From: a virus
Virus record (IMG/VR): IMGVR_UViG_3300009506_000184
Coordinates: 1-24,219 of that record
Length of the DNA stretch: 24,219 nucleotides
Direction: 5' to 3' (one strand)
The notes under the pieces were generated by a model. That model did not search any database, was not told the origin of the DNA, and worked only from the letters and a program-made list of their open reading frames with translations. A program made the position numbers and the translations under genes. Below, piece by piece: positions 8,311 to 15,525 of the stretch (within the stretch, counting starts at the first letter, position 1; each line of letters opens with the position of its first letter).

Positions 8311-8483
8311 TAGTCTTCCTCCTTAACCTTTTTTGTCTTTTCCGGTAAAACTTCAACGGCCTTGCCCTGTCTGATCAAACCCCTTGCGAGCTGTTCATTA
8401 ACGAGGATTTGCTGATCCTGTTCAATCTCGCCCAGGCCCGGCACAAATTGCCGCTTTTTTTCAATCCATTTTATTTTTATCAT
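8310..8483 (-). CDS. 57-aa small tail/neck-region protein
   Basis: A short frame of 57 codons fills the space between the tail terminator-like gene and the tube gene. Its ATG (8483-8481) overlaps the upstream stop as ATGA, and its TAA (8312-8310) shares a base with the tube ATG. The protein starts MIKIKWIEKKRQFVPGLGEI, has a central EQLARGLIRQGKAVEVLP segment and ends with a charged tail (EKTKKVKEED). This plan (short strand, helix, strand with a run like QLARGLIRQGKAVEV) is common in very small phage proteins of the head-tail region that resemble a single beta-alpha-beta unit. No function can be assigned. Exact overlap on both sides is the best evidence that it is real. Confidence 0.75.
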   Translation of the reverse strand: MIKIKWIEKKRQFVPGLGEIEQDQQILVNEQLARGLIRQGKAVEVLPEKTKKVKEED

Positions 8484-8926
8484 GTCCTTAACTCCGCTAT
8501 AACTGTTATCAAAGCAGCTTGGTAATAGGTCTGCTCATCTGCATTAACTTCGTAAGTAATCTCAAAGCCGGTTATATTATGCACGGTTCCCGACAGTTTT
8601 CCGGTTTTGCGATCAGCTTCAAAAATGTCAAGGATCTGCTTTTCAGCATCGCAAAGGCGATCCTCGCAATCCTCCGGGGTGGCGGTGCTAGCAACCTGAA
8701 TTTCTACAACAAAGCGCATGGTTGCAAGCCACGGCGTAGCGCCGACTGCATAAGGGTCATATTTAAGGCCGCTGCGATAGACGCCAATCCAGCCCTTTTT
8801 ACCGTCCCGCATTACCTTAACCGGGTCGGCGGGCCGCACCGGGTTACGCTCGATTATGAAATCATCGCCGGCCTGCGTGATTAGCAAATCAACTGCCGCC
8901 TGCGTTATGTTCTTAAAGTTTATCAT
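8480..8926 (-). CDS. Tail terminator / tail completion-like protein
   Basis: This 148-aa protein lies between the connector group and the tube gene, the usual position of a tail terminator. It is alpha/beta, with an N-terminal helix (INFKNITQAAVDLLITQAGD), a central strand set (KGWIGVYRSGLKYDPYAVG, WLATMRFVVEIQVAST), a long helix (DCEDRLCDAEKQILDIFEAD) and a closing strand pair (FEITYEVNADEQTYYQAALI). This order agrees with the compact fold shared by tail terminators such as lambda gpU. Both ends overlap neighbours by four bases. The similarity is judged from length and pattern only; it could instead be a head-tail joining protein. Confidence 0.6.
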   Translation of the reverse strand: MINFKNITQAAVDLLITQAGDDFIIERNPVRPADPVKVMRDGKKGWIGVYRSGLKYDPYAVGATPWLATMRFVVEIQVASTATPEDCEDRLCDAEKQILDIFEADRKTGKLSGTVHNITGFEITYEVNADEQTYYQAALITVIAELRT

Positions 8927-9315
8927 TCCAAAGTCACTACTACATAGCCGCGCCGATTATTGCCTACATTTTCGATATGCAACCGCATGGTCTCATTTAC
9001 CAGAAGCACCTGGCTGCTGTTTGTATAGCTCAAAGTTTTCGCCCAATTTTTGGGCAAATCGGTTTGATTAATCTGCACGCCATTAAACAGATCAAAACTG
9101 TCTGCATTAAACAGATAGCAATCAAAACCGGAATCCGGCACATAGCCGCTTGCTTGACTCGGATAAACAAGGCTGTTTTTCAATATCCCCGTTACCCCCG
9201 TAAGGCAGGTAACATCGGTAACGATGCCGCCGCTGTCAGATTCCCATGTAAAGGTAATGCCTCTAATGCCTTGCATTTTCCATGCAGACGTTGTGCAGGT
9301 TCCTGTTGCTGCCAT
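8923..9315 (-). CDS. Small beta-rich neck/tail protein of unknown function
   Basis: This 130-aa protein starts with a good ribosome-binding site (AGGAG, 8 bases before ATG) and overlaps the next gene by four bases. It is beta-rich: GIRGITFTWESDSGGIVTDV opens the body, and LLVNETMRLHIENVGNNRRG closes it. A short segment GYVPDSGFDCYLFNADSFDL lies between. Proteins with this opening (a strand, WxSD, GG) recur in head-tail regions of Gram-negative siphophages. I recognise the pattern but not a function; a ring or decoration role in the neck is possible. No membrane segment or enzyme motif is visible. Confidence 0.6.
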   Translation of the reverse strand: MAATGTCTTSAWKMQGIRGITFTWESDSGGIVTDVTCLTGVTGILKNSLVYPSQASGYVPDSGFDCYLFNADSFDLFNGVQINQTDLPKNWAKTLSYTNSSQVLLVNETMRLHIENVGNNRRGYVVVTLE

Positions 9316-9356
9316 TTTCTAAACTCCTATAAGGTTGTATTCGATTTAAAAGATCT

Positions 9357-9382
9357 CGCTCATATCGTGATAATATGAAGCG
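9357..9382 (-). other. Small hairpin in the 74-bp gap between two morphogenesis genes
   Basis: In the 74 bases between the virion morphogenesis gene and the next gene, the arms CGCTTCATAT and ATATGAGCG (minus strand) can pair with one bulged T around the loop TATCACG. A short AGATCTTTT follows, which is not a convincing U tract. It may be a weak attenuator or an RNA-stabilising hairpin, since expression of downstream tail genes must continue through it. Confidence 0.4.
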
Positions 9383-9389
9383 ATAGGCG

Positions 9390-9881
9390 CTATTTTAAGC
9401 TGGTTCCGACCCATCGGCCAAATATCTTTCTTATATCTGTTGCGACCTGTTCGTTTCTCGGTAAAATCCTACGTTCCGGCAGATTGCCCCGGCCCTCATC
9501 ATGGGCCACGCCGTAGTAATACCCTTTGCTGGTAGCAAAGTTTTCAATCACCGCCCGGCGGTCATTGTAATCATGTTTCCAGCGACGCATTAAAAAACCT
9601 TTGTGCCGCAATATCTGCGGGTTTGATGTCTTTGGCTTATAGTATCCCCAGCCTCGCTCGCGTGCTTTGACAGTCGATGGCGCAAGCGGTTTCCAGCCGC
9701 TGCCGCCCATTGCCAGCCGACCGTCATCCCTGAAATTGCGCTGAATCCAGCCGTCAAGAAATATAACCGCCTGGTGCATGGGGCCGCCCACGCTGCCGCG
9801 CTTTTCAAGTTTGCCGTGTATTCTGCGTATTTTATTTGTAAACTGCCGCAGATTTACTATTTTAAAAGCACTTTCAGACAT
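9390..9881 (-). CDS. Phage virion morphogenesis protein (Mu gpG-like)
   Basis: This 163-aa protein follows the gp36-like connector and resembles the Mu gpG/tail completion family. The N-terminal helical segment leads to a characteristic core: IFLDGWIQRNFRDDGR, GGSGWKPLAPSTVKARERG (the W-x-PL-x-x-x-T pattern), ILRHKGFLMRRWKHDY and YYYGVAHDEGRGNLPERRIL (the H-x-x-G ... PxR motif). The C-terminus is short and basic. In Mu-like phages this protein acts in joining head and tail or completing the tail. Its ATG shares a base with the connector stop (TAATG). The motif order makes the family assignment quite safe, though the precise step is not shown by sequence. Confidence 0.85.
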   Translation of the reverse strand: MSESAFKIVNLRQFTNKIRRIHGKLEKRGSVGGPMHQAVIFLDGWIQRNFRDDGRLAMGGSGWKPLAPSTVKARERGWGYYKPKTSNPQILRHKGFLMRRWKHDYNDRRAVIENFATSKGYYYGVAHDEGRGNLPERRILPRNEQVATDIRKIFGRWVGTSLK

Positions 9882-10339
9882 TACATCCGCTCATTCTCAA
9901 GATTATAAAGCTGTGAACTATCCACATGAGTATAGGGACTGTCATCGTCAAGCATGGTATGTGTCGGCAGATAATCTTTTGTATTGCTCCATATCGCTGC
10001 GCCGGGAGCATCCGGGGCCAGTGTGCCGCTGCCAGTTATGACCTGCGCTTCGCCCGATAGCAATTTATCAACCTGATCGGTGATAATGTCATAAATTGAC
10101 TTCGCTTTTTCAGGATCTTTTTCAAGCGTGATCATATAAAGACACATCTCAAATGACAGGTCTTTAACAGTGGGGTGACCCGCTGAAAATGGCGTTGTAT
10201 ATGCCGGTGCCATAAGCATATCAACCCGGTTTTCAGCATAATAAATCAAGTAACTATCTACATGGCTTGGCTGGTCGCTCCAAGTTTTTACCAGCGGATA
10301 TCGGATGAGTAGCTCATTGTAATCGATATATCTGCCCAT
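9881..10339 (-). CDS. Head-tail connector protein (Mu gp36-like, DUF1320 type)
   Basis: This 152-aa protein has the plan of the Mu gp36 group: an N-terminal YIDYNELLIRYPLVKTW segment, then helices covering HVDSYLIYYAENRVDMLMAP and a middle helix KDLSFEMCLYMITLEKDPEK. The family forms part of the ring that joins the portal to the tail. The C-terminal 45 residues are Pro/Asp rich and probably flexible. Its ATG overlaps the TAA of the glycosyltransferase gene (TAATG) and its stop overlaps the next ATG, so the upstream enzyme gene is coupled directly to an essential virion gene. The family call is based on gene order and pattern. Confidence 0.7.
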   Translation of the reverse strand: MGRYIDYNELLIRYPLVKTWSDQPSHVDSYLIYYAENRVDMLMAPAYTTPFSAGHPTVKDLSFEMCLYMITLEKDPEKAKSIYDIITDQVDKLLSGEAQVITGSGTLAPDAPGAAIWSNTKDYLPTHTMLDDDSPYTHVDSSQLYNLENERM

Positions 10340-13275
10340 TAATAATACTTATCCTCATAATACTTTGTATTTTCGGTGACCATGACATTTACCAAGTTGT
10401 CGATATCACCCTGGGTCAAAAAGTGTCCATGCACCGGCATTTTCTGCTGTAATGGTCTGCCCTTCGCGCTTCCGAAGTCAAAGGCGAATTCAATCGTATT
10501 GCCATTGGCAAGATAACGGGCCATCTCGCTTTGATACATGATGCCGTCTGCAATCAAACGGACGCTGGGAGTTTCGCAACTTACCATATCTCTGAAAATC
10601 TGCACGCCTTCCATTGCCCATTGCTTTACTTCGGCGGTCATCTGGCCGCCGTTGCGCTCAAGAGTATATTTGCATAAATGCGCAAGATCGCGCATCCAGA
10701 GAAACTTGCCCAGATGCCTATCAGGATATTTCTCGCGCTCAATTCGCATCAAGGGGAAATTGCGCTCAAAGCGTTTACGGCGCAATATTTCGGTTGTGTA
10801 CCCGGTGTGCATAATCGCCACATCTGGTATCACATAAATTTTGCCAGTATTCGGGATACCCTTGCCGCATTCTTTTATCTCCGGGTGCTCATGGACATGG
10901 CCGAAGAACTTAAAGCCAATCCGATTTCTAAAAAGCCGACATGGAAAATCGGTTTTCAAGATGCCTTCAGGCTCGACCGCAAAATGATGCTGCTTTATTC
11001 CGTATCCGCTGAAACCGTTTGGCCGCAGGTACTTGCGCAGGTTTTCCGTCTGCTCCATGACCTCATCGGCATCTATCCACAAAATCCAATCGCAGGTTGC
11101 CTTTTCAATGGTTTTATTCCGGGCAGAATCAAAGCCAATTTGCAGCGGGCTGTCGATATTGAAATACCTTGCGCCGTATTTATCGCATATCCTGCGGGTG
11201 TCATCGGTTGTGGTTTTATCTATTCCGATGATAAGCTCATCATAGATCGGCTTTATACTGTCCAGGGTGCGGGCAAGCGTGGTCTCACCGTCTTTTACAA
11301 TCAGGCAGGTGCTTACCGTTTCCTGCGGGGATTGCACTTGCAGCTTGCGATGCTCGTCTATTTTGCCCAGCGGTTCGGCATTGTTTTCAAAGGTTACAAA
11401 ATAATGGCCCAGGTTCGGTGAGTGCGGTAAGCCCTGAAGGTTAAAGGCAAGCTGCTTGCCGAAAATGTCTTCAAGGTCTTGCCGTTCAAGCTGGTGGATA
11501 TGTGCCCGCCATCCTTTGTGCTGCTCATAGCCTATGGCTTCCCAGGCACCATAGGGAACGGTGATAATCATATAACCGTTTTTCGATAAATGCTTTTTAA
11601 GCTGTTCGCACAGCGCAACCGGGTCTGGCACATGCTCAAGCACTTCGGTGCAGATGATTAAATCAAATTTCTGATCGGTCTCGATATTTTCAACCGTGCC
11701 GCAGATAAAGTTCGGATAGAACATATCCACTTCGGGGCATTGCTCGGCCTTCCATTTGTTTGCGATCTCAATATTTTTCTGGTTGATATCAATGCCGGTA
11801 TAGTTAAGCTGCGGAAACCGTTTTACAAGATTCATTACATAATGGCCGTGGGCGCAGCCATAATCGAGCACGTTTTTAAATGATAGCTGTTTATCAGCAA
11901 AGACTTTTATCAAGTCATCAACTATCCGGGCGGTATGCTCAAAGCGGGGATTTCCGTCTAAATCCTCCGGGCCATATTTGACCCCTCGATCTTCTTCATA
12001 CTGATAGTATTTATCGTAATGTTCTTTATATTTGCCCGAATAAATAAAGTGGTAATTATCCTTTAGTTGCTCCTGCGCTTCGTCTTTGATATGGTAGATA
12101 TCTGAATAGTGCTCAAAGTGTTTAAAAAGTCGGCGCTTGTCGCTGCATTTGGAGGCAAGCAGGCTCTTAAACAATTTATCCCATTGCATGGCTGCCTGTT
12201 TCCAGCTTTGCCGTTTCTGCAATGCCTTGTCATGCAGCTGCCGCCATTTGCTTTCATTCTCGCAAATATATTTTACCTTATCGGTAAAGATTTTCAGGTC
12301 ATCGTCTGATAGATTGGTCTTGCCGTCTATCCCGTATTGATATTGATCATTTACCTTTACCTGATAAAAGCCGCCGTTTTTGCCGGTCTCAGGCAAAGCG
12401 GCATGATCGGCAAGGCCGACAAACGGGGTGCCGACCGCATTGGCTTCAAGCAGCATTATGTTGCTGGTGTCTTCGAAGCTGGTCGGGTATATATAGGCTG
12501 TTGACCGGGAAAGCAGGTCATAAAGCTGCTTCTTTCCTAAAAAGCCGTGATTTTTAACATTGGGCAATTCTGCGCAGCGTTGCCAGCAATATTCATAAAA
12601 GCCCCGCATATGATCCGGCACGTTCTTATAGGTGCAGATATTGAACTGATAATCGGGCATCAGTTCAGCAAGGCCTGTCTTTGGCCGTATAATCTCTTCA
12701 AGGCCGCGTTCTGGCCGGGCAGCGAACACCAGGCTTTTAGGCTGGCGATCATCTAATGAGCGCACGACGATGCCGTCAAACATTGAATAATCAACGCCGT
12801 TTGTGGTGGCGGTGATCATATTCAAGTCAATGTCATAAATCTTTGCTACCTGTTGGCGATGGAATTCTGAAACGCAGAGCACATGATCGACAAACGGCAT
12901 CTGGTGATATACCTGCGGGCCATTTCGGATAAGTGCAAGGTCATGCAGCCACCAGATGTTTAGCTTTGTATTCATCGGCCTGATAAATGCTAACGGATGC
13001 CGCTGAATAATGCAGACATCATGGGGTATCTGCATAATGGTATGGAAATTGACACCCATAGGATTTTGCTGATTTTGCTGACCCATGAACTGATAATTTA
13101 CACCGTCAAATTTTCCCATTTCCTGGCTGGCGGTAAAGCAGATCACCCGATGGCCGAGTGCTGCAAGTTCCTTTGCCATGAAATAGGCCGCAGACTCAGA
13201 CCCCCCCAGGCTCTGGCCCGATGGAATCGTGTTGCCGTTAAACGGCATCCCGCCGCAGTGGATGACTATTTGCAT
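10339..13275 (-). CDS. Trifunctional glycosyltransferase (GT4) - methyltransferase - glycosyltransferase (GT2) fusion
   Basis: This 978-aa protein carries three enzyme domains. Residues 1-375 are a GT4-type GT-B glycosyltransferase: a GGSESAAYFMAKELAALGH nucleotide-sugar fold start (24-42) and a C-terminal SFEDTSNIMLLEANAVGTPF (266-285), where the usual E-x7-E is D-x7-E. Residues 415-630 are a class I SAM methyltransferase with VLDYGCAHGHYV (469-480), GIDIN (494-498) and ICTEVLEHVPDP (541-552). Residues 652-850 are a GT2-type GT-A transferase with STCLIVKDGETTLARTLDSI, the ARN motif (718-720) and the metal-binding DAD in WILWIDADE (730-738). The last 130 residues are helical. No membrane segment or signal is present, so it acts in the cytoplasm. 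An AAGGGGG ribosome-binding site lies upstream, with long spacing. It probably adds a short, methylated sugar chain; the acceptor is unknown. Confidence 0.88.
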   Translation of the reverse strand: MQIVIHCGGMPFNGNTIPSGQSLGGSESAAYFMAKELAALGHRVICFTASQEMGKFDGVNYQFMGQQNQQNPMGVNFHTIMQIPHDVCIIQRHPLAFIRPMNTKLNIWWLHDLALIRNGPQVYHQMPFVDHVLCVSEFHRQQVAKIYDIDLNMITATTNGVDYSMFDGIVVRSLDDRQPKSLVFAARPERGLEEIIRPKTGLAELMPDYQFNICTYKNVPDHMRGFYEYCWQRCAELPNVKNHGFLGKKQLYDLLSRSTAYIYPTSFEDTSNIMLLEANAVGTPFVGLADHAALPETGKNGGFYQVKVNDQYQYGIDGKTNLSDDDLKIFTDKVKYICENESKWRQLHDKALQKRQSWKQAAMQWDKLFKSLLASKCSDKRRLFKHFEHYSDIYHIKDEAQEQLKDNYHFIYSGKYKEHYDKYYQYEEDRGVKYGPEDLDGNPRFEHTARIVDDLIKVFADKQLSFKNVLDYGCAHGHYVMNLVKRFPQLNYTGIDINQKNIEIANKWKAEQCPEVDMFYPNFICGTVENIETDQKFDLIICTEVLEHVPDPVALCEQLKKHLSKNGYMIITVPYGAWEAIGYEQHKGWRAHIHQLERQDLEDIFGKQLAFNLQGLPHSPNLGHYFVTFENNAEPLGKIDEHRKLQVQSPQETVSTCLIVKDGETTLARTLDSIKPIYDELIIGIDKTTTDDTRRICDKYGARYFNIDSPLQIGFDSARNKTIEKATCDWILWIDADEVMEQTENLRKYLRPNGFSGYGIKQHHFAVEPEGILKTDFPCRLFRNRIGFKFFGHVHEHPEIKECGKGIPNTGKIYVIPDVAIMHTGYTTEILRRKRFERNFPLMRIEREKYPDRHLGKFLWMRDLAHLCKYTLERNGGQMTAEVKQWAMEGVQIFRDMVSCETPSVRLIADGIMYQSEMARYLANGNTIEFAFDFGSAKGRPLQQKMPVHGHFLTQGDIDNLVNVMVTENTKYYEDKYY

Positions 13276-13304
13276 AAGCTGTTTTTACCCCCTTTTTGTT
13301 AAAG

Positions 13305-13553
13305 TTATTTCCTGCTTTTTTTCTTTTCCGGTATTGTAGCTGCCGGAGTCTCTGCCTTTTTCGGTTCTTCTTTCTTTGTTTCAGCCGGCGGCAACTTAGC
13401 CCCCAGCCTGCGGTGTTTCTCGCGTATATTTTCAAGGCTTTCACTTTCCTTTGCACTGCCGCCCAGCTTTTCGATTTCAAGGATCATGCGCCTTTTAAAT
13501 TCCTTGCGGCCTTCGATATCCGCTACATGCGGTATGGCCCCTAGATTAAACAT
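13305..13553 (-). CDS. Small basic/charged protein of unknown function
   Basis: This 82-aa protein follows the major capsid gene after a structured spacer and has a strong ribosome-binding site (AGGAG, 7 bases before ATG at 13553). Residues 1-50 are helical (EFKRRMILEIEKLGGSAKES, NIREKHRRLGAKL). The C-terminal 30 residues are a low-complexity Lys/Glu/Pro/Ala tail (KKEEPKKAETPAATIPEKKK), probably disordered. It has no recognisable domain. Position between capsid and connector suggests a minor head or joining protein. An overlapping frame in the same region (13238-13480) lacks a ribosome-binding site and looks like a shadow. Confidence 0.65.
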   Translation of the reverse strand: MFNLGAIPHVADIEGRKEFKRRMILEIEKLGGSAKESESLENIREKHRRLGAKLPPAETKKEEPKKAETPAATIPEKKKSRK

Positions 13554-13578
13554 ATATTTTCTCCTGTTACCCCGAAAG

Positions 13579-13650
13579 GTGCGCGGCGGGCCGGGGGCCT
13601 CAAAGTACCGGGCGGGGTAATTTCCCAGATGAGTTTTACCCGCCGCGCAC
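13579..13650 (-). repeat. GC-rich inverted repeat after the major capsid gene
   Basis: The 106-base gap between the capsid stop and the next gene contains a perfect 12-bp inverted repeat: gtgcgcggcggg at 13579-13590 and cccgccgcgcac at 13639-13650. Inside the 48-base loop, TTACCCCGCC and GGCGGGTAAAA can form an alternative imperfect pair, so two mutually exclusive foldings exist. There is no U tract, so a simple intrinsic terminator is unlikely. An RNA-stabilising or partly terminating structure that keeps capsid mRNA abundant is a reasonable guess. Confidence 0.7.
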
Positions 13651-13659
13651 GCATTGGTT

Positions 13660-14628
13660 TTAGCTTGAGCTGGTCACATTCGTAATCAGGTAAGACAGAG
13701 GCTTTGAAGTGATTACCTCATCCTGATAGACGCCCAATTCAACTTCTTCAGCCTTGATTTTGGCATCAAACGGGTGACGCTCAACAGTCATGTTCGGCAA
13801 TCCGGGCCGACTCCATCTGAATGAATACATGAAACTCGGCTCTTCGATGCTCGGTGCGCTCGGTGCATAGTAAATAAGCACATGGTCGCCCCAGACCGGC
13901 ACCAGCGTTTGACTCTGGCCCTCGGCCGCCGTGTTGATATAGGCTTCGCCTACCAGCAACCTGTCAACCTCAAACAGTGCCGCCACTTGCTGGCGGGATA
14001 CAATGCGCGGACTTCCCGTGCCAGTGTCACCGTGCAGCAATGAAATAACGTCATCATGCCGCCTGAAGTTGCGCCATGCCTGCCCGCTAAACAGGATGCT
14101 GTTCGGGCGATAGCCGGTCGTATCCTGAACAACATCAATGCCGGTAAACATCATTTCAACCGGGGTGCTGTTTCCAGCGTTATAATCTGTCCATGCCGAA
14201 GCGACAGCGGTTGAACTGCCAATATTTGAAGTACTGGTCACCTGATTGGCAACCCGACTTTCCCATACCAGGCCCATTTTGCCGACCAGGAAAGTAGCGC
14301 GGCCATTGCGAAGCTCATTGACATAGGCTGCGTCCATGTTTTCCCTGTCTTCAAGGGTCAGCATGGTTTTTAAAGCGTAGTTTTCGGCATAGTACGCTCC
14401 GGAGCTTACGCTTCGAGTGATTTTGTTCGCCTCGGTGCCGGGCGCACGCAGAGCGGTCTCGACTCTGAGAATATCGGCCTGAGACCATACCGGGTAATAG
14501 TCAGATTGCTTGCCGACAGGCACAATCGGCGCAATCATATCGGCAATCAGATTGCCGGGGCGATAGTTGATAGCCACATTAGTCAAGTTTTGATCAATAT
14601 GAAGATCATGTCCAGAAGCGGTTCCCAT
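13660..14628 (-). CDS. Major capsid protein
   Basis: This 322-aa protein follows the protease-scaffold and decoration genes, the canonical place for the coat protein. It opens HIDQNLTNVAINYRPGNLIA, continues DMIAPIVPVGKQSDYYPVWS and KITRSVSSGAYYAENYALKT, a pattern I associate with a coat-protein family of phages with Mu-like heads; the fold should be HK97-like. Further conserved-looking segments are GYRPNSILFSGQAWRNFRRH (A-domain-like) and MTVERHPFDAKIKAEEVELG near the C-terminus. There is no long N-terminal delta domain, consistent with a separate scaffold. A strong ribosome-binding site (AAAGGAG) precedes the ATG. Its first four residues (MGTA) are the same as those of the decoration protein upstream. 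The identification is safe from position and composition. Confidence 0.85.
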   Translation of the reverse strand: MGTASGHDLHIDQNLTNVAINYRPGNLIADMIAPIVPVGKQSDYYPVWSQADILRVETALRAPGTEANKITRSVSSGAYYAENYALKTMLTLEDRENMDAAYVNELRNGRATFLVGKMGLVWESRVANQVTSTSNIGSSTAVASAWTDYNAGNSTPVEMMFTGIDVVQDTTGYRPNSILFSGQAWRNFRRHDDVISLLHGDTGTGSPRIVSRQQVAALFEVDRLLVGEAYINTAAEGQSQTLVPVWGDHVLIYYAPSAPSIEEPSFMYSFRWSRPGLPNMTVERHPFDAKIKAEEVELGVYQDEVITSKPLSYLITNVTSSS

Positions 14629-14644
14629 AGGTCAATTCTCCTTT

Positions 14645-15022
14645 CTACAAGCTGGTCGGCAGGTAGTCTGCCACACCGTGGAAAAAGATTGGCCCCAGGG
14701 AGCCTGAAGTAATGGCTTCCATCGCACGGCCGCTGTCGCCATAACCCGAAGCGGCTACTACGAAATAACCTGAAGTCGTTACACGCACACGCTGCCCTAA
14801 TGCCAGAGCAACCCCTGCGCGAGCCTTTGCCACGCCCAATATGATCATTGAGCCATTTTCGCCGCTTTTGGGCTTCGAAGCCAGAACGCCGGTAGCCTCA
14901 TATCCCTGATTAGCGACCTTGCCGTCATTCAATGCGATGGCTACGCCCTCATGGCCGGAAGTGTTCAAATTCTCGCCGGCTGTGAAAGCATAGGTAATCG
15001 CATAGGTATTTGCTGTACCCAT
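14645..15022 (-). CDS. Head decoration / capsid cement-like protein (DUF2190 type)
   Basis: This 125-aa protein sits between scaffold and coat genes, where phages place decoration proteins. It has a beta-barrel pattern with VAIALNDGKVANQGYEATGV, MIILGVAKARAGVALALGQR and VRVTTSGYFVVAASGYGDSG, and a repeated Gly/Ala-rich turn pattern that agrees with the DUF2190 and lambda gpD-like trimeric cement folds. It has no cysteine and no membrane segment. A strong ribosome-binding site (AGGAG) lies upstream of the ATG. As an abundant exposed surface protein it is a natural candidate acceptor for the modifying enzymes encoded nearby, but nothing in its sequence proves that. Confidence 0.75.
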   Translation of the reverse strand: MGTANTYAITYAFTAGENLNTSGHEGVAIALNDGKVANQGYEATGVLASKPKSGENGSMIILGVAKARAGVALALGQRVRVTTSGYFVVAASGYGDSGRAMEAITSGSLGPIFFHGVADYLPTSL

Positions 15023-15036
15023 AGTAAAAATTTCTC

Positions 15037-15525
15037 CTATTGAAGTTTATAGCGGTTTGCCAGTTCGGGGTCTTGCTCCAGAATGGCCTTTGCCGCCACG
15101 TCATAATTTACCTTATGCTCAATACTGTATTTTTTAGCGCGATCAGCTAACTCGTCTGATGCGCTTGCATATTCTTTAGATTTCTTTTCAACGCCTTTTT
15201 CGTCCAGATCCAGCACCTGCCGCTTTTCGATAAACTCACGCACGGCAACAAACGGCACCAGATATCCGTCTTTTGAATACTGAAAAGTCGGGATGCCTTC
15301 GACCAGCTTGTCACGCTCGGCCGGCATCAGTTTTCCCAGGGTAACAAGACGCTCGCACTCGGATTTAAACTCTTTGGTGCGGCGCTCATTATCGGCTTTC
15401 TCAGCTGCGGCGGTAAATTCTTTCAGTTTGGCATCGGCGGCTTTTGCAGCAGCTTCTGCGGCCTCACGGGCCTTTTTTTCATCCTCGATTTGCTTCTCAT
15501 ACTTTTTAATCTGTTCGTCTGACAT
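15037..15525 (-). CDS. Nested scaffold protein (internal in-frame start)
   Basis: Inside the protease-scaffold gene an ATG at 15525-15523 is preceded by a perfect AAGGAG with eight bases of spacing. Starting here yields a 162-aa protein with the full scaffold: an N-terminal Lys/Glu/Ala coiled coil (MSDEQIKKYEKQIEDEKKAR) and a globular-looking C-terminus (GYLVPFVAVREFIEKRQVLD). This is the arrangement of lambda C/Nu3 and of Mu I/Z, where a small amount of protease-scaffold and a large amount of free scaffold are made from one locus. The scaffold would guide coat assembly and be degraded by the protease. Confidence 0.8.
   Translation of the reverse strand: MSDEQIKKYEKQIEDEKKAREAAEAAAKAADAKLKEFTAAAEKADNERRTKEFKSECERLVTLGKLMPAERDKLVEGIPTFQYSKDGYLVPFVAVREFIEKRQVLDLDEKGVEKKSKEYASASDELADRAKKYSIEHKVNYDVAAKAILEQDPELANRYKLQ

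Noticed and set aside
2237-10339. A contractile tail (sheath gene)
   Set aside because: No gene of sheath size or sheath pattern lies next to the tube gene, and the order tube, chaperone, tape measure is that of a non-contractile tail.
10678-11421. A long plus-strand frame (247 aa) antisense to the glycosyltransferase gene
   Set aside because: It lies fully opposite a well-supported coding frame, has no recognisable domain, and is a common by-product of the codon bias on the other strand.
13238-13480. An 80-aa minus-strand frame overlapping the small charged protein
   Set aside because: It overlaps two better frames, lacks a ribosome-binding site and is an Arg/Lys-rich shifted reading of the 82-aa gene.
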